A stretch of 64,000 nt of DNA from Peptostreptococcaceae bacterium pGA-8 (GCA_900112915.1 FONK01000009.1:29822-93821), one strand, 5' to 3'. Positions 7,446-16,307 are shown, counted from the stretch's first letter. A program made the numbers and translations. The notes: generated by a model from the letters alone, not told the origin.

Positions 7446-8735
7446 ATGGTTAAAGCAATTGTAGGTGCCAATTGGGGCGATGAAGGAAAAGGTAAGATTA
7501 CGGATATGTTATCCGCTGAAGCCGATGTCATAGTCAGGTTTCAGGGCGGCAGTAATGCGGGACACACCATAGTAAATAAATATGGCAAGTTTGCTCTGCA
7601 TATGCTTCCGTCAGGGGTGTTCCATGATCACACAACCAGTATCTTAGGCAACGGTGTTGCCTTGAACATACCTTTTCTTGTAAAGGAGCTTATTGAGCTT
7701 AAAAAGCAAGGAGTTCCAAAACCAAGGCTTATGGTATCAGATAGAGCACACATTGTTATGCCCTATCACATTGCTCTAGACGAGTATGAAGAAGAAAGAC
7801 TTGCAGGTAAGTCTTTTGGTTCCACTAAATCCGGAATTGCGCCATGCTATTCAGACAAGTACGCAAAAATAGGCTTTCAGGTATGCGAATTATTTGAGTC
7901 CGAGAGTGTTTTGTTGGAAAAGCTGGAAAATATCTGCACACTTAAAAATCCTGTTATTACAGGGCTATATGGAAAAGAGCCCCTTTATGCTCAGGAGCTT
8001 TTAGCTACATTAAAAGAGTACAGGGCCATGATCAAGCCTTGGGTTGCCGACACCAATCAGTTTATTCACAACGCTCTCAGTACAGGAAAAAATATTTTGC
8101 TTGAAGGACAGCTTGGTGCTCTTAAGGACACCGATCACGGAATTTATCCAATGGTTACAAGCTCCTCCACTATTGCCGGTTTCGGTGCTGTAGGTGCCGG
8201 AATTCCACCTTTTGAGATTAAGGAAGTCGTTACTGTAGTTAAAGCATACTCTTCGGCAGTTGGAGCCGGTGCTTTTGTCAGCGAAATCTTCGGAGATGAA
8301 GCTGAAGAGCTTAGAAGACGAGGCGGTGATGGTGGCGAATATGGAGCAACTACGGGAAGACCGAGACGTGTAGGCTGGTTTGATGCTGTCGCAACTAAAT
8401 ACGGCTGCCGGATGCAAGGTGCAACAGAGGTTGCCCTTACAGTAGTTGATCCTCTGGGTTATCTTGACGAAATTCCTGTATGTGTCGCTTATGAAATTGA
8501 CGGCGAACGAACCGAAAATTTCCCCAACTCCACCAAGCTTGGTGTTGCTAAGCCGGTTTTAGAAAAGCTTCCCGGCTGGAAATGTGATATTACGGGGATT
8601 AGACATTGGGAAGACCTTCCGAGAGAATGTCAAAACTATGTAAATGAAATTGAAAAGCTGATAGGCTTTCCGATCACCATGGTTTCCAACGGTCCGGGGC
8701 GTGATGATATTATTTATAGAAAGAAAGGATTTTAA
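7446..8735 (+). CDS. purA: Adenylosuccinate synthetase
   Basis: This 429-residue enzyme condenses IMP and aspartate using GTP, the committed step to AMP and the step before the purB product in the same pathway. The P-loop-like NWGDEGKGKI (residues 9-18) contains catalytic Asp12. NAGHTIV and the IMP loop TSSSTIAGFG follow, and TTGRPRRVGWFD lies near residue 305. The length is normal. AGGAGG precedes the ATG. The tight spacing to purB and alr indicates one transcript. Confidence 0.97.
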   Translation: MVKAIVGANWGDEGKGKITDMLSAEADVIVRFQGGSNAGHTIVNKYGKFALHMLPSGVFHDHTTSILGNGVALNIPFLVKELIELKKQGVPKPRLMVSDRAHIVMPYHIALDEYEEERLAGKSFGSTKSGIAPCYSDKYAKIGFQVCELFESESVLLEKLENICTLKNPVITGLYGKEPLYAQELLATLKEYRAMIKPWVADTNQFIHNALSTGKNILLEGQLGALKDTDHGIYPMVTSSSTIAGFGAVGAGIPPFEIKEVVTVVKAYSSAVGAGAFVSEIFGDEAEELRRRGGDGGEYGATTGRPRRVGWFDAVATKYGCRMQGATEVALTVVDPLGYLDEIPVCVAYEIDGERTENFPNSTKLGVAKPVLEKLPGWKCDITGIRHWEDLPRECQNYVNEIEKLIGFPITMVSNGPGRDDIIYRKKGF

Positions 8736-8737
8736 GG

Positions 8738-9874
8738 ATGTTTAAGGATGCAATCAGACCCGCTTGGGCGGAAATCAATCTATCGAACCTTGACTACAAC
8801 ATTAAGAGCATTAAGGCTAAGGCTGCCGGCAGAGATCTTATAGGAGTTATCAAAGCGGATGCCTATGGTCACGGTGCTGTAATGTGTGCACAGGTGCTTA
8901 GGGAAAACGGCGTTAAAACCTTTGCTGTTGCCACTCTTCACGAGGCGATTACCCTAAGAGAGGCCGGTGCTCTTGAGGAAATTATAATCCTGGGCCTTAC
9001 TCCTGATATGTATGCAGACACATTGGTTAAATACGATTTAACTCCTGTGGTCTGTGACTCTCAAAACGCAAAAGCTATCAGCGATGCTGCCGCAAAGGCA
9101 GGCAAGACCCTTGAAGCTTTAATCGCCGTAGATACCGGCATGGGAAGAATTGGTTACCTTCCAAGTGAAGCGGAAACAGCTATTTTCGACATCAAGAAAA
9201 TCGCTATGCTTTCTAATCTTAAGATTAAGGGCATGTTTTCTCACATGTCTACTGCTGACGCTTTTGATAAGACCTTCTCAAAAGAGCAGGAAGAAAAATA
9301 TAATGAATTCTTCAAGGCTCTTACGGCGGCCGGAGTGAACATTCCATTTAGAACCTTTGCCAACAGCGCTTCGATTATGGAAATCCCTTCTGTATATTTT
9401 GATGCGGTAAGACCGGGTATCATCCTTTATGGCTGCTATCCTTCTGATGAAGTAGACAAAAATCAGCTTTCTATCAAGCCTGTAATGTCGATTAAGGCAA
9501 ATGTCGTTCATCTAAAGGATGTCCCTGAAGGATTTTCAGTTGGCTATGGCAGAAAATTCATTGCAGAAAAGCCTTCCAGAATCGCAACCCTGGCTCTTGG
9601 CTATGCTGACGGTTACCCAAGACCGTATTCTGCTTATGCTAAGGTAATTGTAAATGGAATTATGTGCCCTATTGCAGGTAATATCTGTATGGATCAGTGC
9701 ATGGTTGATGTTTCTCAGGTGCCTAATGTAAAGGTTGGCGATGAAGTAATTATAATGGGGTCTGATGGCGTGAACACCATACTTGCAGATGATATAGCTG
9801 CTGCTACAGGTACAATAAACTATGAAATTTGTTGTGCCTTCGGCCAGCGTCTACCAAAGGTATATGTGAAATAA
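8738..9874 (+). CDS. alr: Alanine racemase
   Basis: A PLP fold-III racemase of 378 residues that interconverts L- and D-alanine for peptidoglycan. Lys39 in VIKADAYGHG is the Schiff-base lysine. The RPGIILYG segment and the YGRKF/LGYADGYPR region near the second catalytic tyrosine are present. The ATG begins two bases after the purA stop, so it is co-transcribed with purine genes. A sodium/alanine symporter follows. It differs from the second fold-III racemase in the window (ornithine racemase, 37257-38354) and keeps the canonical Alr motifs. Confidence 0.95.
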   Translation: MFKDAIRPAWAEINLSNLDYNIKSIKAKAAGRDLIGVIKADAYGHGAVMCAQVLRENGVKTFAVATLHEAITLREAGALEEIIILGLTPDMYADTLVKYDLTPVVCDSQNAKAISDAAAKAGKTLEALIAVDTGMGRIGYLPSEAETAIFDIKKIAMLSNLKIKGMFSHMSTADAFDKTFSKEQEEKYNEFFKALTAAGVNIPFRTFANSASIMEIPSVYFDAVRPGIILYGCYPSDEVDKNQLSIKPVMSIKANVVHLKDVPEGFSVGYGRKFIAEKPSRIATLALGYADGYPRPYSAYAKVIVNGIMCPIAGNICMDQCMVDVSQVPNVKVGDEVIIMGSDGVNTILADDIAAATGTINYEICCAFGQRLPKVYVK

Positions 9875-9875
9875 G

Positions 9876-9914
9876 GACAAAGAATCCGGAGAAGAGTCCG
9901 ACAAAGAGTCCGGA
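9876..9914 (+). repeat. Imperfect 15-bp direct repeat after alr
   Basis: GACAAAGAATCCGGA (9876-9890) recurs as GACAAAGAGTCCGGA (9900-9914), with a partial third copy (GAAGAGTCCG) in between. It lies directly after the alr stop codon and before the terminator. Confidence 0.7.
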
Positions 9915-9950
9915 ATTGTATAGTCGATACATGCGTATATGCACGAGTTG

Positions 9951-9983
9951 AGCTGCTCCTGAAGCCGAGGGGGCAGCTTTTTT
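9951..9983 (+). terminator. Intrinsic terminator of purB-purA-alr
   Basis: AGCTGCTCC pairs with GGGGCAGCT, and six T residues follow. Confidence 0.75.
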
Positions 9984-10135
9984 GTGGAAAATTGCTGCTC
10001 ATGTATACAAAACACATAGCCTTATCCTATGGAAATTTATTCCTTCCTGTGATACAATTATTCCAAGAAGACATGCTTGTAAACATGTTTTTTGTGTGTG
10101 AGTAATTATTTTTTACTGATGGAAGGAGAACTTAT

Positions 10136-11545
10136 ATGATTTCAACAATCGACAATTTCAACACCATAGTCAATAATATTGTCTGGGGTGTACCGGCTAT
10201 GATTTGCGTTTTAGGAGTGGGAATTTATCTCACCCTATTCAGTAAATTCGTCCAGTTCAGAAGACTCGGATATGCCTTAAAAATTGCTTTAGCTAAAATT
10301 TTTCAAAAATCGGAGGCAGCAGAGGGTGCAACCACGCCCTTTCAATCTCTTACCACTGCATTGGCTGCGACTGTAGGAACCGGCAATATAGCCGGTGTTG
10401 CAGGCGCCATTGCCATAGGAGGCGCCGGCTCTATATTTTGGATGTGGGTTGCTGCACTTCTGGGAATGTGTACTAAATTTGCCGAAGTAACCTTAGCCGT
10501 AAACTTTAGAGAGCGAAACGCTAATGGCGACTGGGTTGGCGGCCCTATGTACTATATAAAGAACGGGCTGTCAAAAAAGTGGCATTGGCTTGCATATATG
10601 TTTGCCCTGTTCGGAGTGCTTACTGTATTTGGTACCGGAAATGCAACTCAGGTAAATACCATCACTACAGCCATTGATGCAGCTCTTTTGAACTACGGAG
10701 TGATATCAAAGGATATAGTTGGAACTGTAAATCTTGCCATAGGCATCATTATCACTATTCTAATTTTGATAATTCTAATCGGTGGAATTAAGCGAATAGG
10801 GGCTGTTACGGAAAAGTTGGTTCCCTTCATGGCTCTCGTTTATATACTTTTAGCTATAGGTGTTTTAGTTGTAAACTATAATGCTATTCCTAAGGTTTTC
10901 GCCATGATTTTCCAGGGTGCATTTTCACCGACAGCCGTTACCGGCGGTGTAGTCGGCACAATGTTTACAAGTCTAAAAAAAGGTGTGTCCCGAGGGATCT
11001 TCTCCAACGAAGCCGGTCTTGGTACCGGGTCAATATCCCATGCTTCAGCTGACACAACAGAGCCGGTTAGACAAGGACTCATGGGCGTTTTCGAGGTTTT
11101 TGTAGATACAATTGTAATCTGTACCTTAACCGCTCTTGTAATCCTATGTAGCGGCATAACCATTAACTATGGTGAAGCTGCCGGTGCAGAGCTTACCATT
11201 AACGGATTTATTGCCACATATGGCGGCTGGGTATCCATATTTACAGCTATTGCCCTTGTATGCTTTGCATTTTCAACTATTCTCGGTTGGGGCTTATACG
11301 GAAGCAGATGTATAGAATTCATCTTCGGCTCAAAGGTCCTAAAGCCATTTGCAGTGGTGTATGCCTTTATTGCCATTATAGGCGCTACTGTAGATTTAGG
11401 AGTTATATGGGGAGTTTCAGATACCTTTAACGGTCTCATGGCAATTCCTAACCTTATAGGTGTATTCCTCCTAAGCGGAACCTTCTTCAAGCTGCTTAAG
11501 GATTACTTTACCAAATACCCTAAGTATGATAAGGATGAAATGTAG
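10136..11545 (+). CDS. Alanine/glycine:sodium symporter (AGCS family)
   Basis: A 469-residue AGCS-family secondary transporter with about eleven hydrophobic segments that imports alanine or glycine with sodium. Family hallmarks include TTALAATVGTGNIAGVAGA (about residues 79-97), GGPMYYIKNG, and the SNEAGLGTGSISHA segment in the middle. The length is typical. GGAGAAC precedes the ATG. It is terminated on both sides and so is probably a single-gene unit, but its position after alr fits a D/L-alanine theme. Alanine is also a product of ornithine oxidation by OrtAB in this window. Confidence 0.93.
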   Translation: MISTIDNFNTIVNNIVWGVPAMICVLGVGIYLTLFSKFVQFRRLGYALKIALAKIFQKSEAAEGATTPFQSLTTALAATVGTGNIAGVAGAIAIGGAGSIFWMWVAALLGMCTKFAEVTLAVNFRERNANGDWVGGPMYYIKNGLSKKWHWLAYMFALFGVLTVFGTGNATQVNTITTAIDAALLNYGVISKDIVGTVNLAIGIIITILILIILIGGIKRIGAVTEKLVPFMALVYILLAIGVLVVNYNAIPKVFAMIFQGAFSPTAVTGGVVGTMFTSLKKGVSRGIFSNEAGLGTGSISHASADTTEPVRQGLMGVFEVFVDTIVICTLTALVILCSGITINYGEAAGAELTINGFIATYGGWVSIFTAIALVCFAFSTILGWGLYGSRCIEFIFGSKVLKPFAVVYAFIAIIGATVDLGVIWGVSDTFNGLMAIPNLIGVFLLSGTFFKLLKDYFTKYPKYDKDEM

Positions 11546-11558
11546 CCAGACACAAATT

Positions 11559-11597
11559 AAGCCTTGCAGAGACAGTCTTTGCAAGGCTTTTGTTTTT
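11559..11597 (+). terminator. Intrinsic terminator after the AGCS gene
   Basis: AAGCCTTGC/GCAAGGCTT stem with a 13-nt loop, followed by TTTGTTTTT. Confidence 0.8.
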
Positions 11598-11630
11598 CAT
11601 ATTGAAACTTAGGTTTCTCGGACAAATTAT

Positions 11631-12176
11631 CTACATGAAGCATTTATTGCTGTACAGAAGACCGCCTACAAGAACGAAATATTCCGGCATTTTTCCATCC
11701 TCAATCCATTGTAACTCCAGCCCCAGAAGCTTCGATGCAGTGAGTCCGACATTGCCGCCCAAAGCCTCAATGGAGTACCTCATATGCTCAGGATGTCTAC
11801 ATGGCTGATTGACGGATCTGGTGCAATTTTCATACTCAACTCCACAAATTTCGCAGCTGCCTGCACATAGAGAAACTCCGCCTACATACTCCAGCTCCAT
11901 TTCGAATAAGAAATTGCTCATTTCATCCTTGACCTTAGCTATGTTTTCTCTGCAATTTTTTTGTTCTTCCTCATCCATGTAAATCTTCATTCCTATGAGA
12001 TACAGTCTATCGTAGTTGTTCCAATAGTCCAGCGGGTCAAATTTAAATGGGGGACATGACCATTTCTTGCCGTAGTTTTCACAGGCTTTGCAGAATTCTT
12101 CAAATTCTTCTACATTTACATATTCTTCAACATAGTCCTTTACATCTATTCTTGCTTGATATTTTTCTATTTTCAT
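11631..12176 (-). CDS. DUF2284 predicted metal-binding protein
   Basis: A 181-residue cysteine-rich protein of the DUF2284 family. Cysteines cluster as CKAC...WSCPP near residues 29-43 and as CAGSCEICG...C...C between about 104 and 125, which suggests iron-sulfur or zinc binding. The function is unknown. It is convergent with the AGCS gene and divergent from birA. AGGAGG precedes the ATG. No membrane segment is seen. Confidence 0.8.
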   Translation of the reverse strand: MKIEKYQARIDVKDYVEEYVNVEEFEEFCKACENYGKKWSCPPFKFDPLDYWNNYDRLYLIGMKIYMDEEEQKNCRENIAKVKDEMSNFLFEMELEYVGGVSLCAGSCEICGVEYENCTRSVNQPCRHPEHMRYSIEALGGNVGLTASKLLGLELQWIEDGKMPEYFVLVGGLLYSNKCFM

Positions 12177-12285
12177 TTCGCTAAAACCTCCTGTTTCAGT
12201 TTGCTTTTTCGCTTCTCTTGATTAACTAATTTTATCACAGGTAAATTGAATTTTCCACATCCTTTGTCTCGGTTTCCTATATAGT

Positions 12286-12314
12286 TTGACTTTATTTGAC
12301 CTATAACTTATAAT
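12286..12314 (+). promoter_or_regulatory. Sigma-A promoter of birA
   Basis: TTGACT, 17-bp spacer, TATAAT, ending 23 bases before the birA ATG. No BirA operator-like palindrome was found around it. Confidence 0.75.
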
Positions 12315-12337
12315 TTTCATTAATTGGAGGTTTTTTC

Positions 12338-13315
12338 ATGAGTACAAGATCTGAATTGTTACAATTACTTGGCGAAAATCGCCATAGATATATGTCCGGT
12401 CAGGCTATAGGTGACAGCCTTAATGTTTCAAGAAATGCTATTTGGAAGGCTATTGAACAGCTTAGAGTTGACGGCTACGATATAGAAAGCAGACCGAGGG
12501 TGGGCTACAGGCTCCATGGAGGAGACAACATGCTTACTGTAGACGCTGTAAAAGGGCATCTTACAAGGGATTGCCGGCTGGAGGTTTTTGATAGTATAGC
12601 TTCAACCAACAGCTATGCCATGGGACAGACTTTAGAAGAAAGGCCCCTCTTGATAGTTGCAAATAAGCAGACCTCAGGTCGTGGAAGACTGGGACGCACA
12701 TTTTTCTCTCCCGCCAGCACAGGAATCTATCTTACCATTGCTTTAAAGCCTAATTTTGATTTTGATAAGGCTCTCTATGTTACAATGAAGGCTGCTGTGG
12801 CCGTTTGCAAAGCCATTGAGGAGGTTGCAGATGTACGAGCGAAAATCAAATGGGTAAATGATGTATATGTAAACGGGAAAAAGGTTTGTGGAATTTTAAC
12901 TGAGGCGCAAACCAACTTTGAAACGGGAAAAATCAACGGGTTGGTTATAGGAATCGGCATTAACTGTTTTGCCAATGGAAATATGCCTTCAGAGCTTGAC
13001 GGCATTGCCGGATCAATCTCAAACAAGAGAAACGCCTTCTCCAGAAGCAAGCTGGCTGCATTGGTTTTTCAATATGTAATGGATGGCATTGATACTATTT
13101 CCGATAAAGCCTTCTTAAACGAATACAGACATCGCTGCATGGTTTTAGGCAAAAGAATTTACATACATCCTAATCTCAACGATGAAGCTATTAAAGCAAA
13201 TGCCATTGATATTGATGACAATGGCGGTCTGGTAGTTGAGTATATGGAGGGCATTCACATGCGTGAAATCGCTACAATTACCACGGGTGAGGTTTCCATT
13301 AGAATGGTTGAATGA
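12338..13315 (+). CDS. birA: Bifunctional biotin-protein ligase / biotin repressor
   Basis: A 325-residue BirA. It has an N-terminal winged helix (about residues 1-60, SRNAIWKAIEQLR), a central ligase domain with the biotinyl-AMP loop SGRGRLGR (about 113-120) and KWVNDVYV, and a C-terminal SH3-like domain. It activates biotin to biotinyl-AMP and biotinylates carboxylases or decarboxylases; the bifunctional form also represses biotin genes. No biotin synthesis or transport gene is in the window. GGAGG precedes the ATG. It has its own promoter and a very strong terminator, so it is monocistronic. Confidence 0.95.
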   Translation: MSTRSELLQLLGENRHRYMSGQAIGDSLNVSRNAIWKAIEQLRVDGYDIESRPRVGYRLHGGDNMLTVDAVKGHLTRDCRLEVFDSIASTNSYAMGQTLEERPLLIVANKQTSGRGRLGRTFFSPASTGIYLTIALKPNFDFDKALYVTMKAAVAVCKAIEEVADVRAKIKWVNDVYVNGKKVCGILTEAQTNFETGKINGLVIGIGINCFANGNMPSELDGIAGSISNKRNAFSRSKLAALVFQYVMDGIDTISDKAFLNEYRHRCMVLGKRIYIHPNLNDEAIKANAIDIDDNGGLVVEYMEGIHMREIATITTGEVSIRMVE

Positions 13316-13318
13316 GAA

Positions 13319-13388
13319 AAAGCAGGGGGATTTATGATATGCTGCTTCCCATGCAGCATATCAATATTTCCACCCTGCTTATTTTTTC
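13319..13388 (+). terminator. Long intrinsic terminator after birA
   Basis: Outer arms AAGCAGGG/CCCTGCTT enclose a perfect inner stem GATATGCTGC/GCAGCATATC with a 7-nt loop. ATTTTTTCC follows. It separates birA from the converging metQ. Confidence 0.85.
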
Positions 13389-13465
13389 CTTTATATTTCC
13401 TTTTTATCAGATTTTCTGTTTAAGAGCTTCTGCATAAACTAAGAGCTTATACACAGACGAACCCA

Positions 13466-14296
13466 TTAGAATAGAGCCACTACTGAACCCTGATATTTGT
13501 CCTCGATAAATTTCTTTGCGGCTGCACTCTTTAGAGCCTTTAGCAGAACCTTTGTCTTTTCAGATTTTTCTTCACCCTCCTTAACAGCTAAGATATTTCC
13601 ATAGGTTTTAGCAGCTTCAGAGTCTGATGCCTCAAAGGTAATTGCATCGGAGGTGGTTAGACCTGCACTGATAGCATAGTTACCATTGATTACTGAAAGA
13701 GCTGTGTCGCCAAGGCTTCTTGGAATTATAGCAGCTTCAAGCTCTACAATCTCAACATCATATGGGTTTTCAACAATATCCTGCTTTGTCGCCGTCAGAC
13801 CTACACCATCCTTTAGCTTAAGTACACCGTTTGCTTCAAGTAACAAAAGAGCTCTAGCTTCATTGGTTGTGTCGTTCGGCACGGCAATCTTGTCGCCCTT
13901 TGACAACTCTGCAACGGTTTTTTTGCTGCCTTTATACAGACCCAGCGGTTCATAGTGAATTGCTCCTGCGGAAACGATCTTTGTTCCGTTTTCCTTGTTA
14001 AACTCGTCAAGATATGGCTTGTGCTGGAAATAGTTTGCATCAATGTCTCCCTTGTCCAGAGCATTATTTGGCTGAATATAGTCTTGGAATTCTACGATTT
14101 CCAGCTTATATCCTTCTGCCTCCACTTCGCCTTTAATTGCGTTTAAAATCTCTGAATGAGGTGCCGGTGATGCTCCCACCTTAATCACCTTGTCATCGGT
14201 TTTCCCTTCCTTCTTATCACCACAGCCTGCCAAAAGACCTGCGGTCAGGGTTAGTGTTAATACCAATACTGCTGTTAAAACTAATTTTCTTTTCAT
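13466..14296 (-). CDS. metQ: Methionine ABC transporter substrate-binding lipoprotein
   Basis: A 276-residue NlpA/MetQ lipoprotein. The signal peptide ends at a lipobox LLAGC with lipidated Cys25. The mature part carries the family's KVGASPAPHSEIL and the DANYFQHKPYLDEFN segment. It captures D- or L-methionine outside the membrane for MetNI. It is the last gene of metN-metI-metQ, 58 bases after metI. A GAGG SD precedes the ATG. A TAAGAGCTT duplication (13421-13429 and 13440-13448) lies just past its stop codon. Confidence 0.95.
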   Translation of the reverse strand: MKRKLVLTAVLVLTLTLTAGLLAGCGDKKEGKTDDKVIKVGASPAPHSEILNAIKGEVEAEGYKLEIVEFQDYIQPNNALDKGDIDANYFQHKPYLDEFNKENGTKIVSAGAIHYEPLGLYKGSKKTVAELSKGDKIAVPNDTTNEARALLLLEANGVLKLKDGVGLTATKQDIVENPYDVEIVELEAAIIPRSLGDTALSVINGNYAISAGLTTSDAITFEASDSEAAKTYGNILAVKEGEEKSEKTKVLLKALKSAAAKKFIEDKYQGSVVALF

Positions 14297-14354
14297 TATA
14301 ATTTCCTCCGATACTTTATATTTTTTATAATTGTTTTTGCTTTAGAATTGTCTG

Positions 14355-14999
14355 TTATATTCTATTGTCCGTTCTCTTAGCTATTTGCATTCCTAATTCC
14401 TGAATAATCTGCACAAGAACTACGATTACCGCTATGGTTATCCACATGGTCTTAGCATCAAATCTGTACAACCCATAATTCAGCGCTACGCTTCCAAGTC
14501 CGCCGCCGCCGATGAGTCCTGCCATTGCGGAGTACCCAAGAATGGTAATCATCGAAACTGCTAATCCTACCAGTAATGCAGGCTTTGCTTCCGGTATCAT
14601 TACCTTTAGGATGATTTGCCAGTTGTTTGCACCCATTGCCTGGGCCGCTTCAATAACTCCGCCATCAATCTCCGTTATTGAAGCCTCCACCATTCGTGCA
14701 ACGAATGGTGCCGCTGCAACCACCAGTGAAACTATGGTTGCAGTAGGCCCAATTATGGTCCCTACCAAGAATTCCGTAAAACCCTTTAATGCCAGCATCA
14801 GTATTAGAAAGGGTATGGACCTTAAGATGTTCACTCCTACTCCCAAAGCTATGTTAACAGGAGTGTTTTTTCCTATTCCGGATTTTCCTGTTACCACAAG
14901 GGCGATGCCTACCGGGAGGCCTATTGCATAAGCAAGAATAGTTGATGCAAATGTCATATATAGAGTTGTTCCTGTTTCTTCCAATAATAAATTAAACAT
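14355..14999 (-). CDS. metI: Methionine ABC transporter permease
   Basis: A MetI permease of 214 residues with about five membrane helices. The cytoplasmic EAA loop (EAAQAMGANNWQIILKV) that docks on MetN is clear. I chose ATG 14999, which has AGGAGG nine bases upstream; the in-frame TTG at 15017 overlaps that SD. The start overlaps the end of metN by eight bases, which implies translational coupling. Confidence 0.94.
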   Translation of the reverse strand: MFNLLLEETGTTLYMTFASTILAYAIGLPVGIALVVTGKSGIGKNTPVNIALGVGVNILRSIPFLILMLALKGFTEFLVGTIIGPTATIVSLVVAAAPFVARMVEASITEIDGGVIEAAQAMGANNWQIILKVMIPEAKPALLVGLAVSMITILGYSAMAGLIGGGGLGSVALNYGLYRFDAKTMWITIAVIVVLVQIIQELGMQIAKRTDNRI

Positions 15000-16005
15000 C
15001 TGCTCCCACCTCCTCAATTTCTTCGAACATTACGCCCTTGGATTCCAGAAATCCAATCAGCTTTCCTGCTTCCACATCATCTAACGGAAGCTGCAATACC
15101 ATCTGCCCTACTGACTCACCTTCAATGCTTTGGGTATTGGCATACATTATATTAACAGGTGCCTGACAAGCCAGAATCATGTTTGCAATAATAGGTTCGT
15201 ATGCAGAACGGCCGTTAAATACAATACGAATTAGCCTCTTACCTGAAAACTTCTCTGTTCTGTTGCCACCCGGGAGAACCAGCCTTTTTGCCGCCTCTGA
15301 CTTAGGTGAAACGAAAATTTCACTAACTGCACCCTGCTCAGCGATAATGCCCTCATCTATGATTGCCACACTGTGGCAAATTTGCTGAATTACATTCATT
15401 TCATGGGTTATTATTATCACTGTAATTCCGAATTTCTCATTTATATCCTTAAGAAGCTGCAAGATAGCCTTAGTGGTTTTAGGGTCCAAAGCACTTGTAG
15501 CCTCATCACATAGCAGCACCTTTGGATTTGTAGCCAAGGCTCTGGCAATGGCAACTCTCTGTTTTTGCCCCCCTGACAGCTGCGACGGATAGGACATTGC
15601 CCTGTCCTCAAGATCAACTACCTTCAGCAGCTCTTTTGCCCTTTTAACAGCCTTAGGTTTGGGAACACCTGCAATTTCCAGAGGGAAGCAAATGTTTTCA
15701 AGTGCCGTCCTCTGCATCAGCAGATTGAATTGCTGAAAAATCATCGAAATATCTCTTCTTTCCCTATTGAGCTCCCATTCCCTCATCTGAGTTAAGTCCT
15801 TACCCTTAAAAATTACCTTTCCTGTAGTAGGCCTTTCTAAAAGATTTATACATCTTACAAGGGTGCTCTTTCCGGCTCCGGATAAGCCGATTATTCCGAA
15901 AATGTCACCCTCCTTAACAGATAAGTTTATGTCTTTTAATGCATGCACCTTGCCGCCTTTAGTCTCGAATACCTTTCCTACCCGCTCCAGCTTAATTATT
16001 TCCAA
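14992..16005 (-). CDS. metN: Methionine ABC transporter ATP-binding protein
   Basis: A 337-residue ATPase with Walker A GLSGAGKST (about residues 38-46), signature LSGGQKQRVAIARAL, and Walker B LLCDEATSALD. A C-terminal NIL/ACT-like domain (about 265-335) in MetN binds methionine and inhibits transport. Translation starts at TTG 16005, six bases after AAAGGAG. It is the first transporter gene and lies only 17 bases downstream of an intrinsic terminator and 111 bases after a Met-rich leader ORF, so its expression depends on read-through. Confidence 0.95.
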   Translation of the reverse strand: MEIIKLERVGKVFETKGGKVHALKDINLSVKEGDIFGIIGLSGAGKSTLVRCINLLERPTTGKVIFKGKDLTQMREWELNRERRDISMIFQQFNLLMQRTALENICFPLEIAGVPKPKAVKRAKELLKVVDLEDRAMSYPSQLSGGQKQRVAIARALATNPKVLLCDEATSALDPKTTKAILQLLKDINEKFGITVIIITHEMNVIQQICHSVAIIDEGIIAEQGAVSEIFVSPKSEAAKRLVLPGGNRTEKFSGKRLIRIVFNGRSAYEPIIANMILACQAPVNIMYANTQSIEGESVGQMVLQLPLDDVEAGKLIGFLESKGVMFEEIEEVGADV

Positions 16006-16022
16006 ATTTATCTCCTTTGCAT

Positions 16023-16055
16023 AAAAAAAGCAGACAACCCTATTGGTTATCTGCT
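16023..16055 (-). terminator. Attenuator terminator upstream of metN
   Basis: AGCAGATAACC pairs with GGTTGTCTGCT (one wobble) around a 5-nt loop, with T-rich sequence directly after on the minus strand. It lies after the leader ORF and before metN, so it ends transcription before the operon unless disrupted. The sequence ATTAACTGC right after the leader stop codon can pair with GCAGATAAC of the 5' arm with one mismatch and is a candidate antiterminator. Confidence 0.75.
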
Positions 16056-16116
16056 AGTCTTTACATCTCACTTTTCTCCGATACCCCAACTAGAGGTACC
16101 TTCAATCGCAGTTAAT

Positions 16117-16218
16117 CTACCGGTCGAATTCATACCCTATGGAATTATCGGACTTGCACATGCACATGTCCATCATCATTGCCATATTCATTTCCATCAT
16201 TGCAAAATGCTTGTTCAT
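16117..16218 (-). CDS. Met/Cys-rich leader peptide of the metNIQ operon
   Basis: A 33-codon ORF from ATG 16218 to TAG 16117, absent from ordinary gene tracks because of its size. Ten of 33 residues are Met (positions 1, 7, 8, 10, 12, 14, 15, 16, 18, 20) and Cys occupies 19 and 21, so sulfur amino acids crowd residues 7-21. An AAAGGAAG SD-like stretch precedes the ATG. It sits between a consensus promoter (16279-16307) and an intrinsic terminator (16023-16055) ahead of the methionine importer. This is the architecture of ribosome-mediated attenuation: stalling at Met codons would favour read-through, and completion to the stop codon would mask the candidate antiterminator. Expression of the peptide is inferred. 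A short Met-rich metal-binding peptide is the alternative. Confidence 0.72.
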   Translation of the reverse strand: MNKHFAMMEMNMAMMMDMCMCKSDNSIGYEFDR

Positions 16219-16278
16219 ATGCTTATGCTTCCTTTCCAAAATTTCTGATTAACTTTTGACTTGCTAAAGTATGTGGCT

Positions 16279-16307
16279 ATATTAACACTATTATTGTGCC
16301 TTGTCAA
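16279..16307 (-). promoter_or_regulatory. Consensus sigma-A promoter of the met leader and operon
   Basis: TTGACA (16307-16302), 17-bp spacer, TAATAT (16284-16279). Transcription should begin near 16272, about 55 nt before the leader ATG and about 265 nt before metN. No S-box or T-box consensus is visible in this leader. Confidence 0.85.

Noticed and set aside
10078..10105. Terminator between alr and the AGCS gene near the second promoter
   Set aside because: ACATG/CATGT with a T-run is only a 5-bp AT-rich stem. The real terminator is at 9951-9983.
13686..14146. Plus-strand ORFs opposite metQ
   Set aside because: They are antisense shadows of metQ with no SD and no recognisable domains. Similar shadows across the window were also dropped.
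15943..16248. 101-residue plus-strand ORF across the met leader
   Set aside because: It runs antisense through the metN start, terminator and leader ORF, has His/Met-rich low-complexity content from the complementary Met codons, and lacks an SD.
16006..16307. SAM riboswitch (S-box) or Met T-box before metN
   Set aside because: I looked for the S-box core and for the T-box AGGGTGGNACCGCG sequence in the minus-strand leader. A GAAGGTACC stretch is only superficially similar, and no matching specifier stem is visible. The Met-rich ORF plus terminator explains the region better.
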